Under the pieces are notes generated by a model, which worked only from the letters and a program-made list of their open reading frames with translations, was not told where the DNA came from and did not search any database. From positions 33,131,409-33,195,408 of the forward strand of contig OX246746.1 in assembly GCA_945910005.1 (NCBI GenBank): 64,000 nt of DNA, written 5' to 3'. The first letter of the stretch is position 1; each line of letters begins with the position of its first letter. Shown here piece after piece: positions 41,716 through 55,200 of this stretch. The position numbers and the translations under genes are program-made. This stretch comes from Isoperla grammatica (taxonomy: Eukaryota; Arthropoda; Insecta; Plecoptera; Perlodidae).

Positions 41716-43460
41716 GCTATTGTACAATGATATTATTTTTTTAGGTTGTAGTAAAATGATGAAATAATTGTGGTGATCACACTGTACTTGGGCCAGGGTT
41801 GAGACAGAAAGTGGACGAATGAAATCGTCCCAGCTTGAACCAGTTAAAAGTTTCAAGATGCTATGCAATTATTCGGTTATTTGTGTGCTGACATTGCCAT
41901 ATTCAATACGTACTCTGGTTTGGTAGTTAGAGTTACAGGTATTGTGAAGTAATCAGTAATCACAGAGCTAAATCAAAACTCTTGAATAATAATAATAATA
42001 GCTAAGCAGTATTGATTGATTGCAGTAACATAAAAATACATATTATTGTCAATTCTTAAGTGAAAATCACAATAGTACACTTCACATTAAATATTTCCCA
42101 TTTCTAGTTTTGCTGCAAGGAATGACAACAGTCCATAGAACTTGTATGCATTTTTTTTATGGCATTTGAGCTAGGTGTAAGCAGATGCTTGCAAACGGGA
42201 GGACAGATTATGGCTTATTTCCACCCTGGCCAGAGTTTAGATTATGTCATGTACCCCATAGTGACTCACATTTATTTTATAGTATGCAAGATAGGGTGAC
42301 GATGGTAGTACGACTTGGGAGGTCGCTATATTGCTACATTGACAGATAGGAGCATTTCCTTGAAAAACGCACTGCTCGGTGGTGCTTTCAAAAAAGGTTC
42401 ATTATATTGATGAATGAATTGTAACTGTGATGGCAGACGAACTTGCTGTGCTAGGAGTTCACCCTTCAAGCTGTTCACAACATATACTAGTAGATAAATA
42501 GTGAAAGTTGAAGTCAATTTCTGACCTGCATTAATGTGCAGATACCCTCTTTAAGTATCTTTTAATAAATAGCTTTTAGTAAAGAATGTCACGATCTGCG
42601 TAACTGTGAAACACTGTAAAGTGTAAATGATTGTGCTTGAAGTGTGCTCTTTGGCACTGTCTCATTACCACTTATTACAGTGAACTTGTTTATTTTATGT
42701 ATAGTAATAGGACATATTATTGTGTCCTTTTTTAATGTTTACTGAGTTCGTTAATTTTCTTGTCACAACTATTAATAAAACGTACTGTGTAAATCCAAGA
42801 CGATATCCTAGGTAACGTTCTACAACGTACCTTGACTAGCTTCATTGAAGCCACTATCACGTCACCCTTCTTTCAATTACAGATATAGTATTTAAGTATC
42901 CTCATTCATTAGTCATTATACTTGCATTCTTTTTTGATATCTTCTATTATACTATAGCTTGATTTGCTTTGATTTTTTGTTATCATTACTCTCAAATCGG
43001 ATGTTCAGTTATTTTTAATTTAACTAAGAAAGAATATTACAGACTTCCAATGAGGACATGTACTTAATAAATAAGCGATTTTGAAATTCACGCAGTCGGT
43101 CCGACTGCCTGCATTTCAAAAGTATATCGGTCATCTACTCAGAAGCGTACATTTATAAGATGCAAGCTTGCGAGTGGAATTTTCGAGGGTTTGCACCATG
43201 TTTTGTTACTAAATTTTGCATCATAGTGATTTGCTATAAAAAGCTTTTGTGCATAAAAATAGTAATTCTAATGAACCTTACACATGTATAATTAATACTG
43301 TTGTACATTAATTGTAATTTTCTAACTGAAATGATTTGAAAAATAGGGCTCCTTTGTTATGCAACTCAAAAATGAATATCCTTATTCTTAATTTATTATA
43401 CGTAACTGTATAAGGAGTTTTTATACTTTTGAGCTACGTTTTTCCAATAAAGGTACCTAG

Positions 43461-44990
43461 ATAAAGTCTGTATTGTTTCATGTGAATCCTTATCATCTTT
43501 ATTAATTTTCCGTGGAAATCTGCTAGGCCTTAGAGTGCACAGTAGCTTTACTTGTGTGCATGCCTCTCTTTAGGTGACTAATGTGTAAACTACTAGAGAA
43601 TGTGGACAATTGGGAAGGACTTTCCGAAAGCTGTTAAATTTCCGTCTAATTAACTTGGATAGTGGTGTCGTTATGGATCATCTATTAGTGATGTGACAAC
43701 TACCAACCTAAATCTAGTTGCATCTTATTCTCATATCCAGTGATAATAACGTCGCCTGTTGTCAGGCGTGGTGAGGTTGCATTCCAATCATGGTTAGTGC
43801 AGGCAATGCAGTGGACAATAACAAGCAGACATCTGAATGCCTTTAAAATAGACTGCGTGGAGTGATCGCCTCTTCTGCCTTACTTCTTACGGCATGGCCA
43901 GTATAGTAGTACTCGATACGGAATTCCCCTTTATTTGGGTTGTGACAGTTTTAACATGAGTACCATGAAAAACGTTTGTGCAAGAGTTTCGATTTTCAAT
44001 ACATTTGAACTTATTGTACAAAGGATTAAAAGTGCATGTTAAATTCCTCACTTAAAAACTATCTACCACTGCCTTGCCAGCTGTGCATTGTCAAGTGACA
44101 TCTCTAAACTGCCAAACATGAAAATGTCAAAACCTTCCCTGGTCACTATCCCTCAACCCCCCTCAAATCCCATCCCGAACAATACAAGGTCATTCGAAGT
44201 TTGGGCTCTGCAGTTCACAAATCCACTATGATTTCATCTTCATCGACACGAGTGAAATAAATATGCCAGCTTGCCTCTCACCGTTTTGATTCCACCAGTG
44301 CGTTTCTGGTCAACTTTCACTTGAGCATCTGATCTTCTTTTTTTGTTGAGTTTAAAAGTCTAGAGCTTAAAATAATATGAATATACTGCACGATTATTCA
44401 GTGAAATCAAACAAACATAAAATCAAATGCATAATAAAATATAACTTAGCAGACGTCACTACCCATGTCATCTGTCAACCTCACATAGAGATAATAATGA
44501 ATCCCCTCCAAGTACATAGCTGGAGCTGAGGTGGCCTGGGGCGGTCTAGCGTAAGCCGACATCCCTACTGTTACCATGCATGGAGATGGGAGACACAATG
44601 CATACAACACCTACTATGTCTAAAACTGTTTTATTATATTTCTTAATACACCTCTAATAAACAGTACATAAGTAGTGGAATCATAAAAATGACAACAGAA
44701 GTAGCCTAGTAGGAACTGACATGCAAGTTACCGTAGTATTTGTCATTGTTTTATGATTTGTTGTAATCTTCAGACATAAAAATATAAAAAAAACAAAACA
44801 AAAAACTTATGTTGATACCTCTTTTTTACCTCGAATTATCCATGTCAACGGGCAGGCCTAATGTTTCGTACCGTACTACCCTTGGTTTTGAGAGTGGACA
44901 GTTGAAAACTACAGCAATGCATGCACTTCTGAATTAAGTGATAAATTATAAAAACTGGCATAGAAAAAATAAATAGGTTTGAAGATCATC
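43461..44990. other. Intergenic stretch between LSM12 and the HELLS-like gene
   Basis: No gene, RNA or clear transposon is seen. The two genes are tail to tail across it. Confidence 0.45.
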
Positions 44991-44994
44991 AATA

Positions 44995-46086
44995 AAAATT
45001 ACACAAATTCAAAGCTTTGATACACAACTGTGGGAGTAAAACTTCCCTTCTCATAATACTAGATAAGAGTTACATAAACTCCAAGCTTCGATACACAACT
45101 GTGGGAGCAAAACGGTCCCCTTCTCATCATACTAGGTAAGAGTTACACAAATTTAAAGCTTTGATACACAACTGTGGGAGTGAAATGAGGTTCCCTTCTC
45201 ATCATACTAGGTAAGAGTTACACAAATTCAAAGCTTCGATACACAACTGTGGGAGTGAAATGAGGTTCCCTTCTCATCATACTAGGTAAGAGTTACACAA
45301 ATTCAAAGCTTCGATACACAACTGTGGGAGTGAAATGAGGTTCCCTTCTCATCATACTAGGTAAGAGTTACACAAATTCAAAGCTTCGATACATAACTGT
45401 GGGAGTGAAACGGTTCCCTTCTCATCATACTAGGTAAGAGTTATACAAAATCAAAGCTTCAATACAGAACTGTGGGAGTGAAATGAGGTTCCCTTCTCAT
45501 CATACTAGGTAAGAATAGGGAATGCTCATATGATTTGTTTTGTTAAACCAAGCACTTAATTTAATAGTATATGATACACAAAGTATATTAATGCAAGTCC
45601 CAAGTAAAAAAGAAATTTTTAAATAGGTTTAATGTGGTCGCATTTATTGAAGTTTAAACTCGGGGATCTGAAACGCGTACAGGTAGCTGTGACGTCATGA
45701 TTCAGTAGACGTGGCGTAACAGACCAATCGCTGAGGCGGTGAGCGTACAGACACAAACCATGACGTCAAATCCACTCTACATGGTGGCGGCTCATTTTTC
45801 ACGCCCTTTTATTTATTGTCACTAAATCAATTATTTTGAGGCATAGACTGATCCGATTTTCAAAATTTAAAATCATATTGTTATTAGATATGCGACGACG
45901 TATTTAAAAATCAATTTAGAAAATCATATGAGCATTCCCCATTATACAAAATCAAACCTTCAATACAGAACTGTGGGAGTGGAATGAGGTTCCCTTCTCA
46001 TCATACTAGGTAAGAGTTACACAAAATCAAAGCTCCAATACAGAACTGTGGGAGTGAAATGAGGCTCCCTTCTCGTCATACTAGAT
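44995..46086. repeat. 75-bp tandem repeat, about nine units, interrupted
   Basis: Units of about 75 bases (GTAAGAGTTACACAAATTCA, AAGCTTCGATACACAACTGT, GGGAGTGAAATGAGGTTCCC, TTCTCATCATACTAG) run from about 44995 to 45510 and resume at 45945-46086. The early unit is shorter. The array is just downstream of the HELLS-like stop codon and might lie in its 3' UTR. Confidence 0.85.
45518..45940. mobile_element. MITE-like element inside the 75-bp array
   Basis: The ends GGGAATGCTCATATGATTT and AAATCATATGAGCATTCCCC are inverted repeats, and the array resumes directly behind the right end. The inserted unit contains CACGTCATG-type words. The exact target duplication is unclear. Confidence 0.7.
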
Positions 46087-46254
46087 TAACTTACGACTAA
46101 TACCGGTAATTAGAACTGTTCTGGGATTTAAACTACATGCATTTTCTTGCTCTGTTATGTTTCAAGACCATAACCAAGTTTAAGAATCAATAATCACATC
46201 AGAACCATATTGATCTTCATCACAGCCCAGTTATTAATAAGTGATGGCGAGTTT

Positions 46255-49200
46255 TTAGTTCTTGTTTCTGTAGACTTCCATAATTTTGGAGCGATCCAGT
46301 AATTGTTCGAGCTCATCATCAGTGTAGTCTGGAAGAAACAAGTGTTATCATTATTATTTATTTACAATATATGCTATTACATTGGACATGTTAGACATAT
46401 TTCTCGTGGGAAAAATTAGAGCATAGAGTGTTACCCCATTTCAAATCTAAATTACATATACATAAGGAAATATACAAATATACAATGTTATACAATACAA
46501 TATACAAATTAACTCTAGCTACTGCTAGTACGTAGCCATTTTCTTTTTGAGTGATCAAGATCTCGTGACAAAACGTCTCATTTTTTTGTATTATGTATAT
46601 TCTATGTTCACTTTCAACTCTCGAATTCATCATCTTACACGGAGGTAGGCTGTGGGCCCATCTCGCATTTTATAGTAATTTATAACTAAATGTACAAACT
46701 ACACATGTGAACAAAATGAACTATGCAGACAATGAATAAGAAAATACAGTACTTACTAATGCCATTTTTAGGTTCAACTAGAGGCTGAGATTTGGACTCA
46801 AGAAGCTTTTTAAACATTTTGATGGTATATTTTGTCATTCTCGTCGAGAGTTTATTTGAATAGAGAGCATTTTTGGAGAGAAGGAGTTCGGAAAGTTTTT
46901 GTTTCCCTTCTGCCCGCATCAACATAACAATATCGACGGTGTCTTTGACAGCAAGGCGATACACTGCCACTGGCTTTGTCTGCCCAATCCGATGGCATCG
47001 GGCTTCAGCTTGAAGATCAATGTGGGGATTCTAATAAATAAAAAACACATTTAACTGAAATATGATTGGTGGGTGCCTTTTCAATATATCAACACAAAGT
47101 TGAGTTAAAATTCAAAAGATAAATACAGTCAAGTTGAGTGTCGTCATATGTTTCATAATTATACATTTTTGGTAATAATAGTTAATATGTTATTTTCTTT
47201 AGGTCCTAGCATTCCCCCACTAAACCAAATGTTATTTTGAAATACACTTTTAAGTTATACATTAATTTCGTTTATATGCAGGCAGGAGAAATTATCTCCT
47301 TGATATTGATAGTTCTTGATTATATGCGATATCCGGTTCCTTTAGTTCATAAGAACTATCATTTAAAATTCATTCATCTCCCGACGCCAGCAACTTTAGC
47401 TTCTAGTGTTGTAATACATCTTGTAAATGTTCCGTGTTTGCCGTAATTAAACGACTGCTTCATTCGAAAAGAAAAAAACATTACCCTAGCTATACTTAGT
47501 TTAAAAAAGTTTCATTTCAGTTAGGGGTGTGCGAATCCTAATTTTTGGTTTCGGATCGGATCGATTTCGGATAGTAAATTATTCGATTTTTCGGATAGGA
47601 TCCGGTTCGGATAGTTAACCGTATTTATACAGAGCAGCGCCTGTTATATATTAGTTTGTTTATGTTTTCAAGACGGCTGTGTATATAATAGAAAGTTAAC
47701 CAATGAAAACGCATGAACAAATGCTATCAATTTCAAATCAAGCTGTCAAAAACCAACACAAATCTACTCTCAGTTATCTCAAAGGGATTAGAAGTATTTA
47801 TTAAATTCATTCTATGCAGTCACAAATACTGCCTGCCCTAGTCGTCTTCATTATCTAACTATTCAAGCACCCCGAAGAATTGTGCAACATTTGCCATCAC
47901 GTTAAGTTTGGGTCTCTAGGCCTAGCCTAGGCAAAGAATGAATTGCGCACAGCCAGCTTTCACAAGTAAGGTTATATAACCCCTTTACATACGGTTTCCA
48001 TCTCGCCATGCAATTGATGATGTTTCTTCATATTGAAATTAATTTAGAAATCCAAATATGTAACAGTTGCAACATTTACTGACCGAAATCTTTTAATAAA
48101 TCAAGTAGGCCTAATACAACTTTAGTGGACATGCAAAAGTCGGCCATGTTTGTTTATCACATTGCTAACGGCAGGGGTTAGGTCCGTGATACATTTATCG
48201 ACAGCTGTATCGACGCCTGTCGTTACGGAATCGCTTCGTTACGTTACCGACAAAAAAGCTGCGTTAAACTTATCATGGCCATTCAGAATCGCACTGCTGA
48301 AATAACGGAAGTAGCGTGGTCTATTTAATCCACCTGTTTAATCAATGTATTAATATCGATAGTCGAAGAAAATCGCGAGAAACGATCTATGTAGCCGCGA
48401 ACACTGCCTTCTTGAGGCCGCTATCTGTGCACAAGTTCGGTAAAATAGTATTTCACTACCGCTACTTTACCGACCTTACTCCGTGCGAGTGCGCGCGCGA
48501 TTCAAACTATCCGAAACCGAACCGATGTCGGTTCCAATTTATCGCCCTTCGGTTCGGATGCTAAATATCTGATCCGATCCGAAATTTCGGATATTCGCAC
48601 ACCCCTAATTTCAGCCCATTAAAATACACACACAAAGTGATATTTGTCACACATGAGCACAAGCTTGCAAAGGTAATCATGTCTTGCGTTCTGAATAAAA
48701 TAATGTAGTTGTTTGTCCTGTCAACACTCCCAACCGACTGTCCCACTGTTCAATGTCTCAAGGTCCCACATTCCACATCCTATTTATGTTCTCGTAAGCA
48801 GACAAAGCGGAGACGATGAGTTTGTTTTCTCTCCCTCCCCTACAAGCTAATGCTGACGATAGATGATAAAGAAAATCGCGCGAGTTGGCTCGCGTGAGAA
48901 TCTCGCTATGAGTAGGCCCACACTTGATAACATGCAACTCGCCAACCTCCTGACAGACGGTTGAGCCAACTCGCGCGAGTTAAAAAAATGTCCAACAATT
49001 CCAACTAGTTAGCGAGAAAGGTTAGCAAGCCCCAATCAGAGATCGCCGTAGTATCACGTGATCATTGATGCGAGAGATATCTACCGACTACACTTTCAGT
49101 ACTATTTACGGTTGTCAAAGCCCACGAAGAATGTAAACATTGTACCCATAACCTATGAATAATATTTTAAGAATAATTTACTCGATGAACTGCTCTCGCA

Positions 49201-52200
49201 ATGACAAGAAAGGTTGCAATTGCTGCGGCCAACATATTCAGAATTATAATAACTCAAAGGAAGAAGGCAAGAAAAATAAAAGTTAAACAGAAGAGAAAGA
49301 ATCTTTTCCAATGTGAACAACGATAGGCGTACTACGACGGCAACTATTGTAACTACTAACTAGTGAGTTTACAATATCACACCAACAGGTGCCACTGCTG
49401 TCAAACGACTTCTGTTGAACGTGTATCAGCGATGGTAATAAACTCTCGCGAGCCAACTCGCGCAATTTTCTCGATCGTCTATCGTCAGCATTATGCACAG
49501 ATACTGTACTAATTTACTATTATAGTGGGTTTTTAATTTTCAGGGGAAACAAATGGTTTTAACCAAATAATTAACCCTATTTAAACATAACACCATTTTA
49601 GAATATTTAAAACAAACAACTTACCCAATCGTTATCAAAGAAAATAACAGTGTCTGCTTCGACAAGGTTGAGCCCCAAACCTCCGGTTCGAGTCGTCATG
49701 ATAAAAGCAAAGTAATCCTCTTGCGAAGTGAAATCACTTATTTGTTCTTTTCTGGACTCTAGACTATATTGTCCGTCAATGCGACAGTATTTATAGCCTC
49801 TTGCCTCCATTAGTTCTTCAATGAGGTCCAAGACCATTGTAAAAAAGCTGAAGATCAATACCTATAACACAAGTGGGAATCATTGAAACTAGGAGTACCA
49901 CTAAGTGAATATCGTATTTAATGGAATACAAGCCGACTTTCTCCTTCACTTTCCTGTTGTTCATAGTACAGTACTAACTTACTAAGAATTGTGATGAGGA
50001 CTGATGTAGTAATATGATCGCTAAGTCAAACTATGCACACTAACCATCTGACCTCTGTTATTATTTCTTAACAAACATCAGTATCTAGGTACAAAACACT
50101 CAATGCATGTGGTTTTCATAAAAGCCAAAGAGATTTTTCCTATAGGCTAGGAATTTTAAAACCTTGCAGAGATTTTTCCTAATACCAACAAATCAGCAGG
50201 TAAGATATTTTTTGCTTACAAAAATTGCATGCAATCAATTGATAAGAATATTGCATGGGGGGGGAGCTGGAAAAGGGAAAAGGCTTACAACAAGATAATG
50301 GTGTCTGAGGCAGTTGCCAATCTTAAAACAGTAAAACAAAACATCAATTATCAAAGTTCCTTAAATTGGTTGGTTAAAAGTAAGACCTCGATTATCCGAG
50401 GTGGATGGGATCGATCGATGCTCGGTTAACAAAAAAACTCAAATGATCCGGACTTGTTTATCTCCTCCCAGCAGATCCCTACAGTATGAAAATGATAGTT
50501 TGTGTAAAACTAATTAAAGACTATAAAAGAACATAAAAATAAACACTTATCTATGATATTTGATTGCACAATTGATAAAAAAAAGCTCATGAATATGTCA
50601 TGGGATTGGCGAGACTGATGCGAGTGAATGCCTGGTTTCAAGATGAGGTAAGCATTGGAGTGAAAGCCCTTTAAACCTAGACGAAACAATTTATTAATGA
50701 CCAACAAAATACATACATGACATTCAGAAAAAAAAGACGTAAAGAATTAAGTAAAGGGCGCCTGAAAGCAGCTCGGATAATCAAGGTTTTACTGTATAAC
50801 TAACTGTCCTTGCCTTGTGCTGGTGTTTCTTTAGATTCTTCAGAATTGCATCAAGTAGCATCAATTTTGAAGATCTTTGAATGAGCTCCTCACTAAAGGG
50901 AGTGTACTGTTTCTTCCTAAGCAGAAGTTGAGGATGATTAGCAATGTGCCTCAATGTCATCATCTGCTTACTTTCAGCCAACCTGTAAAAATGCCCAATT
51001 CAAATGACTGTGTTAAGTCTTAAGTTTCATTAATTTATTAACTCGGAATAGTACGATAGTAATATCGAGATAAATATAGTTGCAAGATATATGCTCGAGC
51101 ATCTACCGTCATGTAAAGGCCCCTGGCAACTAAATGTTGCATATTCTATGGTAGGGGTTTATACCTGCGAAGGTTCTTTGGCGTGTCTGCATTCCGGGTA
51201 GAATCGTCAAGCAGATCGCTGCTGGAACTGCTTCCAAGCAAACTAGCATTCTCCTTCCCAAATTTTGGTAATGTTTCATCATCATTTTCGAAATCCTCCT
51301 CGTCATCATTCTCGTCATCATGAACAGAAGACTCTACGTAACTCGGGGTGCTGATGACGCAACGTCGTCTCTTTCTTTTACCATCCGCATCTACTAGAAT
51401 TTCCTGTGAAGATAAATCAATCACTTAACTTCTAGTTCAAATTCCAACGTAATATAAATCCTATAGGTCTACTGTTAGGCACTAAACCTGCTTACCTCTC
51501 ATTGTAGATTAATATCAGCTACATTCGATAAATATTTTTAAATGTTTAGAAAACCAAACCAAGAGGGATACTCAAACGCAACTCGAGAATTTTTGAAAAA
51601 CTCAAGTCGATGTCAAATATGTGAAATACCGATAACTTAACTCAACTTTCAAGTACTCACACATCCCTAATATTGTAGTAGCACATTACTTTGAAGGCCG
51701 AACATAATGCTCTACTGCATTAATATACAATGAATATTTATCGAGTCTGCTAAACTGTCAATAGATGAGTGCTATAAAAGCAGACACTCATCAATGTTGT
51801 ACCTACCTCTGGCTCAGCATTGTCTTCAGGATTCAAAGATATGTTGTACAGGTGTGCCTGCTCTTCAGTCATTGGACATGTCAGGATCAATTCAGTTTTG
51901 GGAGGGATACCCAAATCCACCTCACTCTTTAAGCGTCTCAATAGAAATGGAGAAAGGATTTCACGGAGACGAGTAGCAATTGATGTCTTGCGCTCCTAAA
52001 GCATAAATAAAACTAAAATTAAAACAAAATCGTTTTTGTGCAATAATGTATTTGGATTATTAAAAAATAATTCGTACTAAGCACACACTTGGTTGGTATG
52101 TTTTCTGTTATAAAAAGTGCGGACAAATGTACCAGTAGCCTATGTATAGACAGTATAAGGCCTACATTTAACACATGTAATTACAACATTAATTATTGAT

Positions 52201-55200
52201 CAGAAATGAGCTGGTTCCAAAATTTCACAAATTCCAAAACCGATTAAGGGGAAAGGCGAGTCAAAATAAAAACTGGCATAAGTTACGTTTTTTTTTTTTA
52301 ATATCTTGAGAACACTACACGATATTTCAAGTCATAAATATGCACATTGTGATTTCGTAAGAACTAAAAAATGGATTCTACAAGTTTAAAATATTTTTAT
52401 CTTTACCGGGTAATTAGTATTTAATTGTTACTATAGTTATTTTACATTAGCAATAATAAGTATAATGATAAAAATGTTTATTGTTTAAATCCAGTTTTTG
52501 GTTATTACGAAGCCACAATCTGCAAATCTTTCACTTTTTAAATAGTGTGTAACATTCTCAAGATAATTACTAAAAGACGATAATTCCGCACGGTTTTTAT
52601 AGGGAGACTACCCTGTGCCATTAAGATTCCTTAAATATGTACTAGTACTAAAGTAGTAGGTCCTAGGATGTTTGTTTAATTGAAGGTATTAACTTTAAAT
52701 TAACTGAACTATTTGAAAGGGCTGAACTATTTCTTGGGCCTAGTCCATGAACATGTATTTGAAGAGGTATGAGTGAGGTGATAAGTGAATGTACATTTAC
52801 TAGGCCTGTGCGAATATTCGAATTTCGGATAATTAGAAACCTATATTCGATTCGAAATTCGAATAGTTACTATTCGAAATTTGAGTCCAGCACTCACTAG
52901 TAGGACGTGTATTAAAAAGACCTCCAAAAAACAAGAAGTTTGAATTTTCGCCACTAGAGAGCAATCTTGAAAAGTGTAAGAAGTTTACAGTTTCGTCGAC
53001 AGAGCGCGTGGGTATCAAAAGAAAAATTGTCTTCCGACTTGAATGTGACTACAACACTGCACGGCATCCGCGTGAGCGATGTTTTGAAGAATCTGGGTGC
53101 CTGAGATTGAGCTCGCTGCTGGCGATTTTTGTTGTTGTATGACATAGACAATGGAACTGGAAGACAGCTGTTGTATTTGTTGGGTTCAATTTTAATAAGA
53201 ACAACTTGTAGTTAAATAAAGTTTGTTTAATGCACATAACTTACATTTAACACCATGGCCATCTTGTGACGTCATGCACTCACCACAACCTAGCTACAGC
53301 TAGGATCCTTACTCAGGGTTGCCAACATAGGCATATACAACAACAGCGACTCGGATGAAGACGCGATTGCAAGGGTTTGGCAAAGAAATTCAAACTCCTT
53401 TTGGCAGACAAAAGTTCTGCCAACTGCAAAACTTGTGGAAAGCATCTGAAGACGCCATAAGGGCCTAGGCCTACATAATATTCCAGTATTTTCACTTTAC
53501 AGATTATAACTTTATGCCTATACGATAGGCCTACGCTTTGGTTCTACCACAGTATAAAGAGGGTACAGTAGCGAAACTTGGGAAAGATTCCATCGGCAAA
53601 CTCCTGCGCGCGCAGCTACGGTCGCCCTGGCGGCGAGTTATCCGAGTTAGCTCATATTGTAGGCGAGGAGAGCGGCGAGGGGTGGCGAGGAGGTATCCCT
53701 CTCCCCCCCCCCAGGTCTCGTCCATGGTCTCGTTGAGTTTGGTCTAACCCACCGCTACGAACGCCACCCGCTTCCGTGCCGCAAGTCGTCTGCTGTGCCA
53801 GGCATGGCACTTTCGCTACTGTATCCTCTTTATACTGTGGTTCTACTAAGTTTAGTTACGTTGGGCCTATCATTTATCCTTGTGGCTTGGCTAGGCTTAG
53901 GCCTATGGTCTAGGCCTAGGCTAGGGCTTCATATCAATTAAGACTTGTCGTGATTGTGGTAGGGCCTAGGTCTATCTAGGCTATGCAAAAAATATGTGCC
54001 CCCAACATCATAGGCATTATGTTCATCCAGGCCCTAGGCATAGCAAGGCCTCCCTGGCTCATAACCATCTCGTGGCATTATTTTAGGCTTAGCTTAGGCC
54101 TAGGCTAATGTTACTTTATTATTTATTGTGTGATATATTTTTATTTTTTAACATAATCTTTGAAGGGAGGACTAGCCCTAGGCCCTACAAAGACAAACAT
54201 ATTACAAAGTGCTATTTTTGTTTTAATATTTGTGATATTGTACAGGTCTTCAAAGTGCAAACATATAATTTTATTTAAAATATTGTGTAAACAATAAACG
54301 TGCAAGGTAACACAAATTAATTAAAGAACTGAATTAAGAAATACTGTTTTTCACGTCATTATTCGAAACTATTCGTGGATAAAATTATTCGATATTCAAA
54401 CTTTTTTCGTTTGAATATTCGAAATTCGATTCGAAGTGAAAAATCACTATTCGCACAGGCCTAACATTTACAACAGTTAATGCAGAAACATTACATGCAG
54501 AATACTGGAAGAAAAGGGGTCCCTATATTACTAAAATTACTCACCTTCTCCAACAATCGCTCCTCGACATCTTTATCACCCGAGCCGAACTCTCGTGAAC
54601 TGAACCAAGAATCAAAGGAGTCCAACTTGTCAAAAAGCTGTGGCATCAAAAAGTTCATTAATGACCACAAGTCACGTGTGTCATTTTGAAGGGGAGTCCC
54701 GGTAAGAATGCACCGACTGTTAGACCTCCAGGTCAACAGAGCCCTGCAAAATGGATTTTTATTCTGTTTAGTAGCATGTTTTAACCCTTTGTGACATACA
54801 TTGTAGTGACTCATTTGCATGTAACTGATTTATAGGTTGCCACATCTGGTTAAAGAGTGCGACAGGATTAAACAAAGGCTTAAACATTCAGTCTATTAAA
54901 CTAAATTTAGCAGTCCTATGGTATATCTCTACTATAAATGCATGTTCCTGGAAGGGCCTTGTACATTATTATTTTAAACGTTAGGCAGAAATTGATACTT
55001 CAGCATAAAGCATGCATTTTTACAAGCTCTTTACACAAAATATTAAGGCTGGGCATCGATGTAAATCGACAACATCGACATCGACGGCAAATAATCCATG
55101 TCGAATCGCGATGTCGGAATATTTTCGACATCGACATCGAAACGAAAATAATCGACATCGTTTTTTTTTAAATTGATAATTAATCAATTATTAATACAAA

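Larger units (their letters stand above)
40465..43460 (+). other. Probable LSM12 3' UTR and downstream stretch
   Basis: No exon of another gene is seen. Candidate polyadenylation signals AATAAA occur at 42774-42779 and 43446-43451. The 159-codon minus-strand frame at 40727-41206 shows no family features. The stretch includes a hairpin at 41232-41309 and a dispersed repeat at 41580-41715. Confidence 0.45.

Noticed and set aside
44995..45510. CRISPR-like array of 75-bp units
   Set aside because: The units are directly adjacent with no unique spacers; it is a minisatellite.
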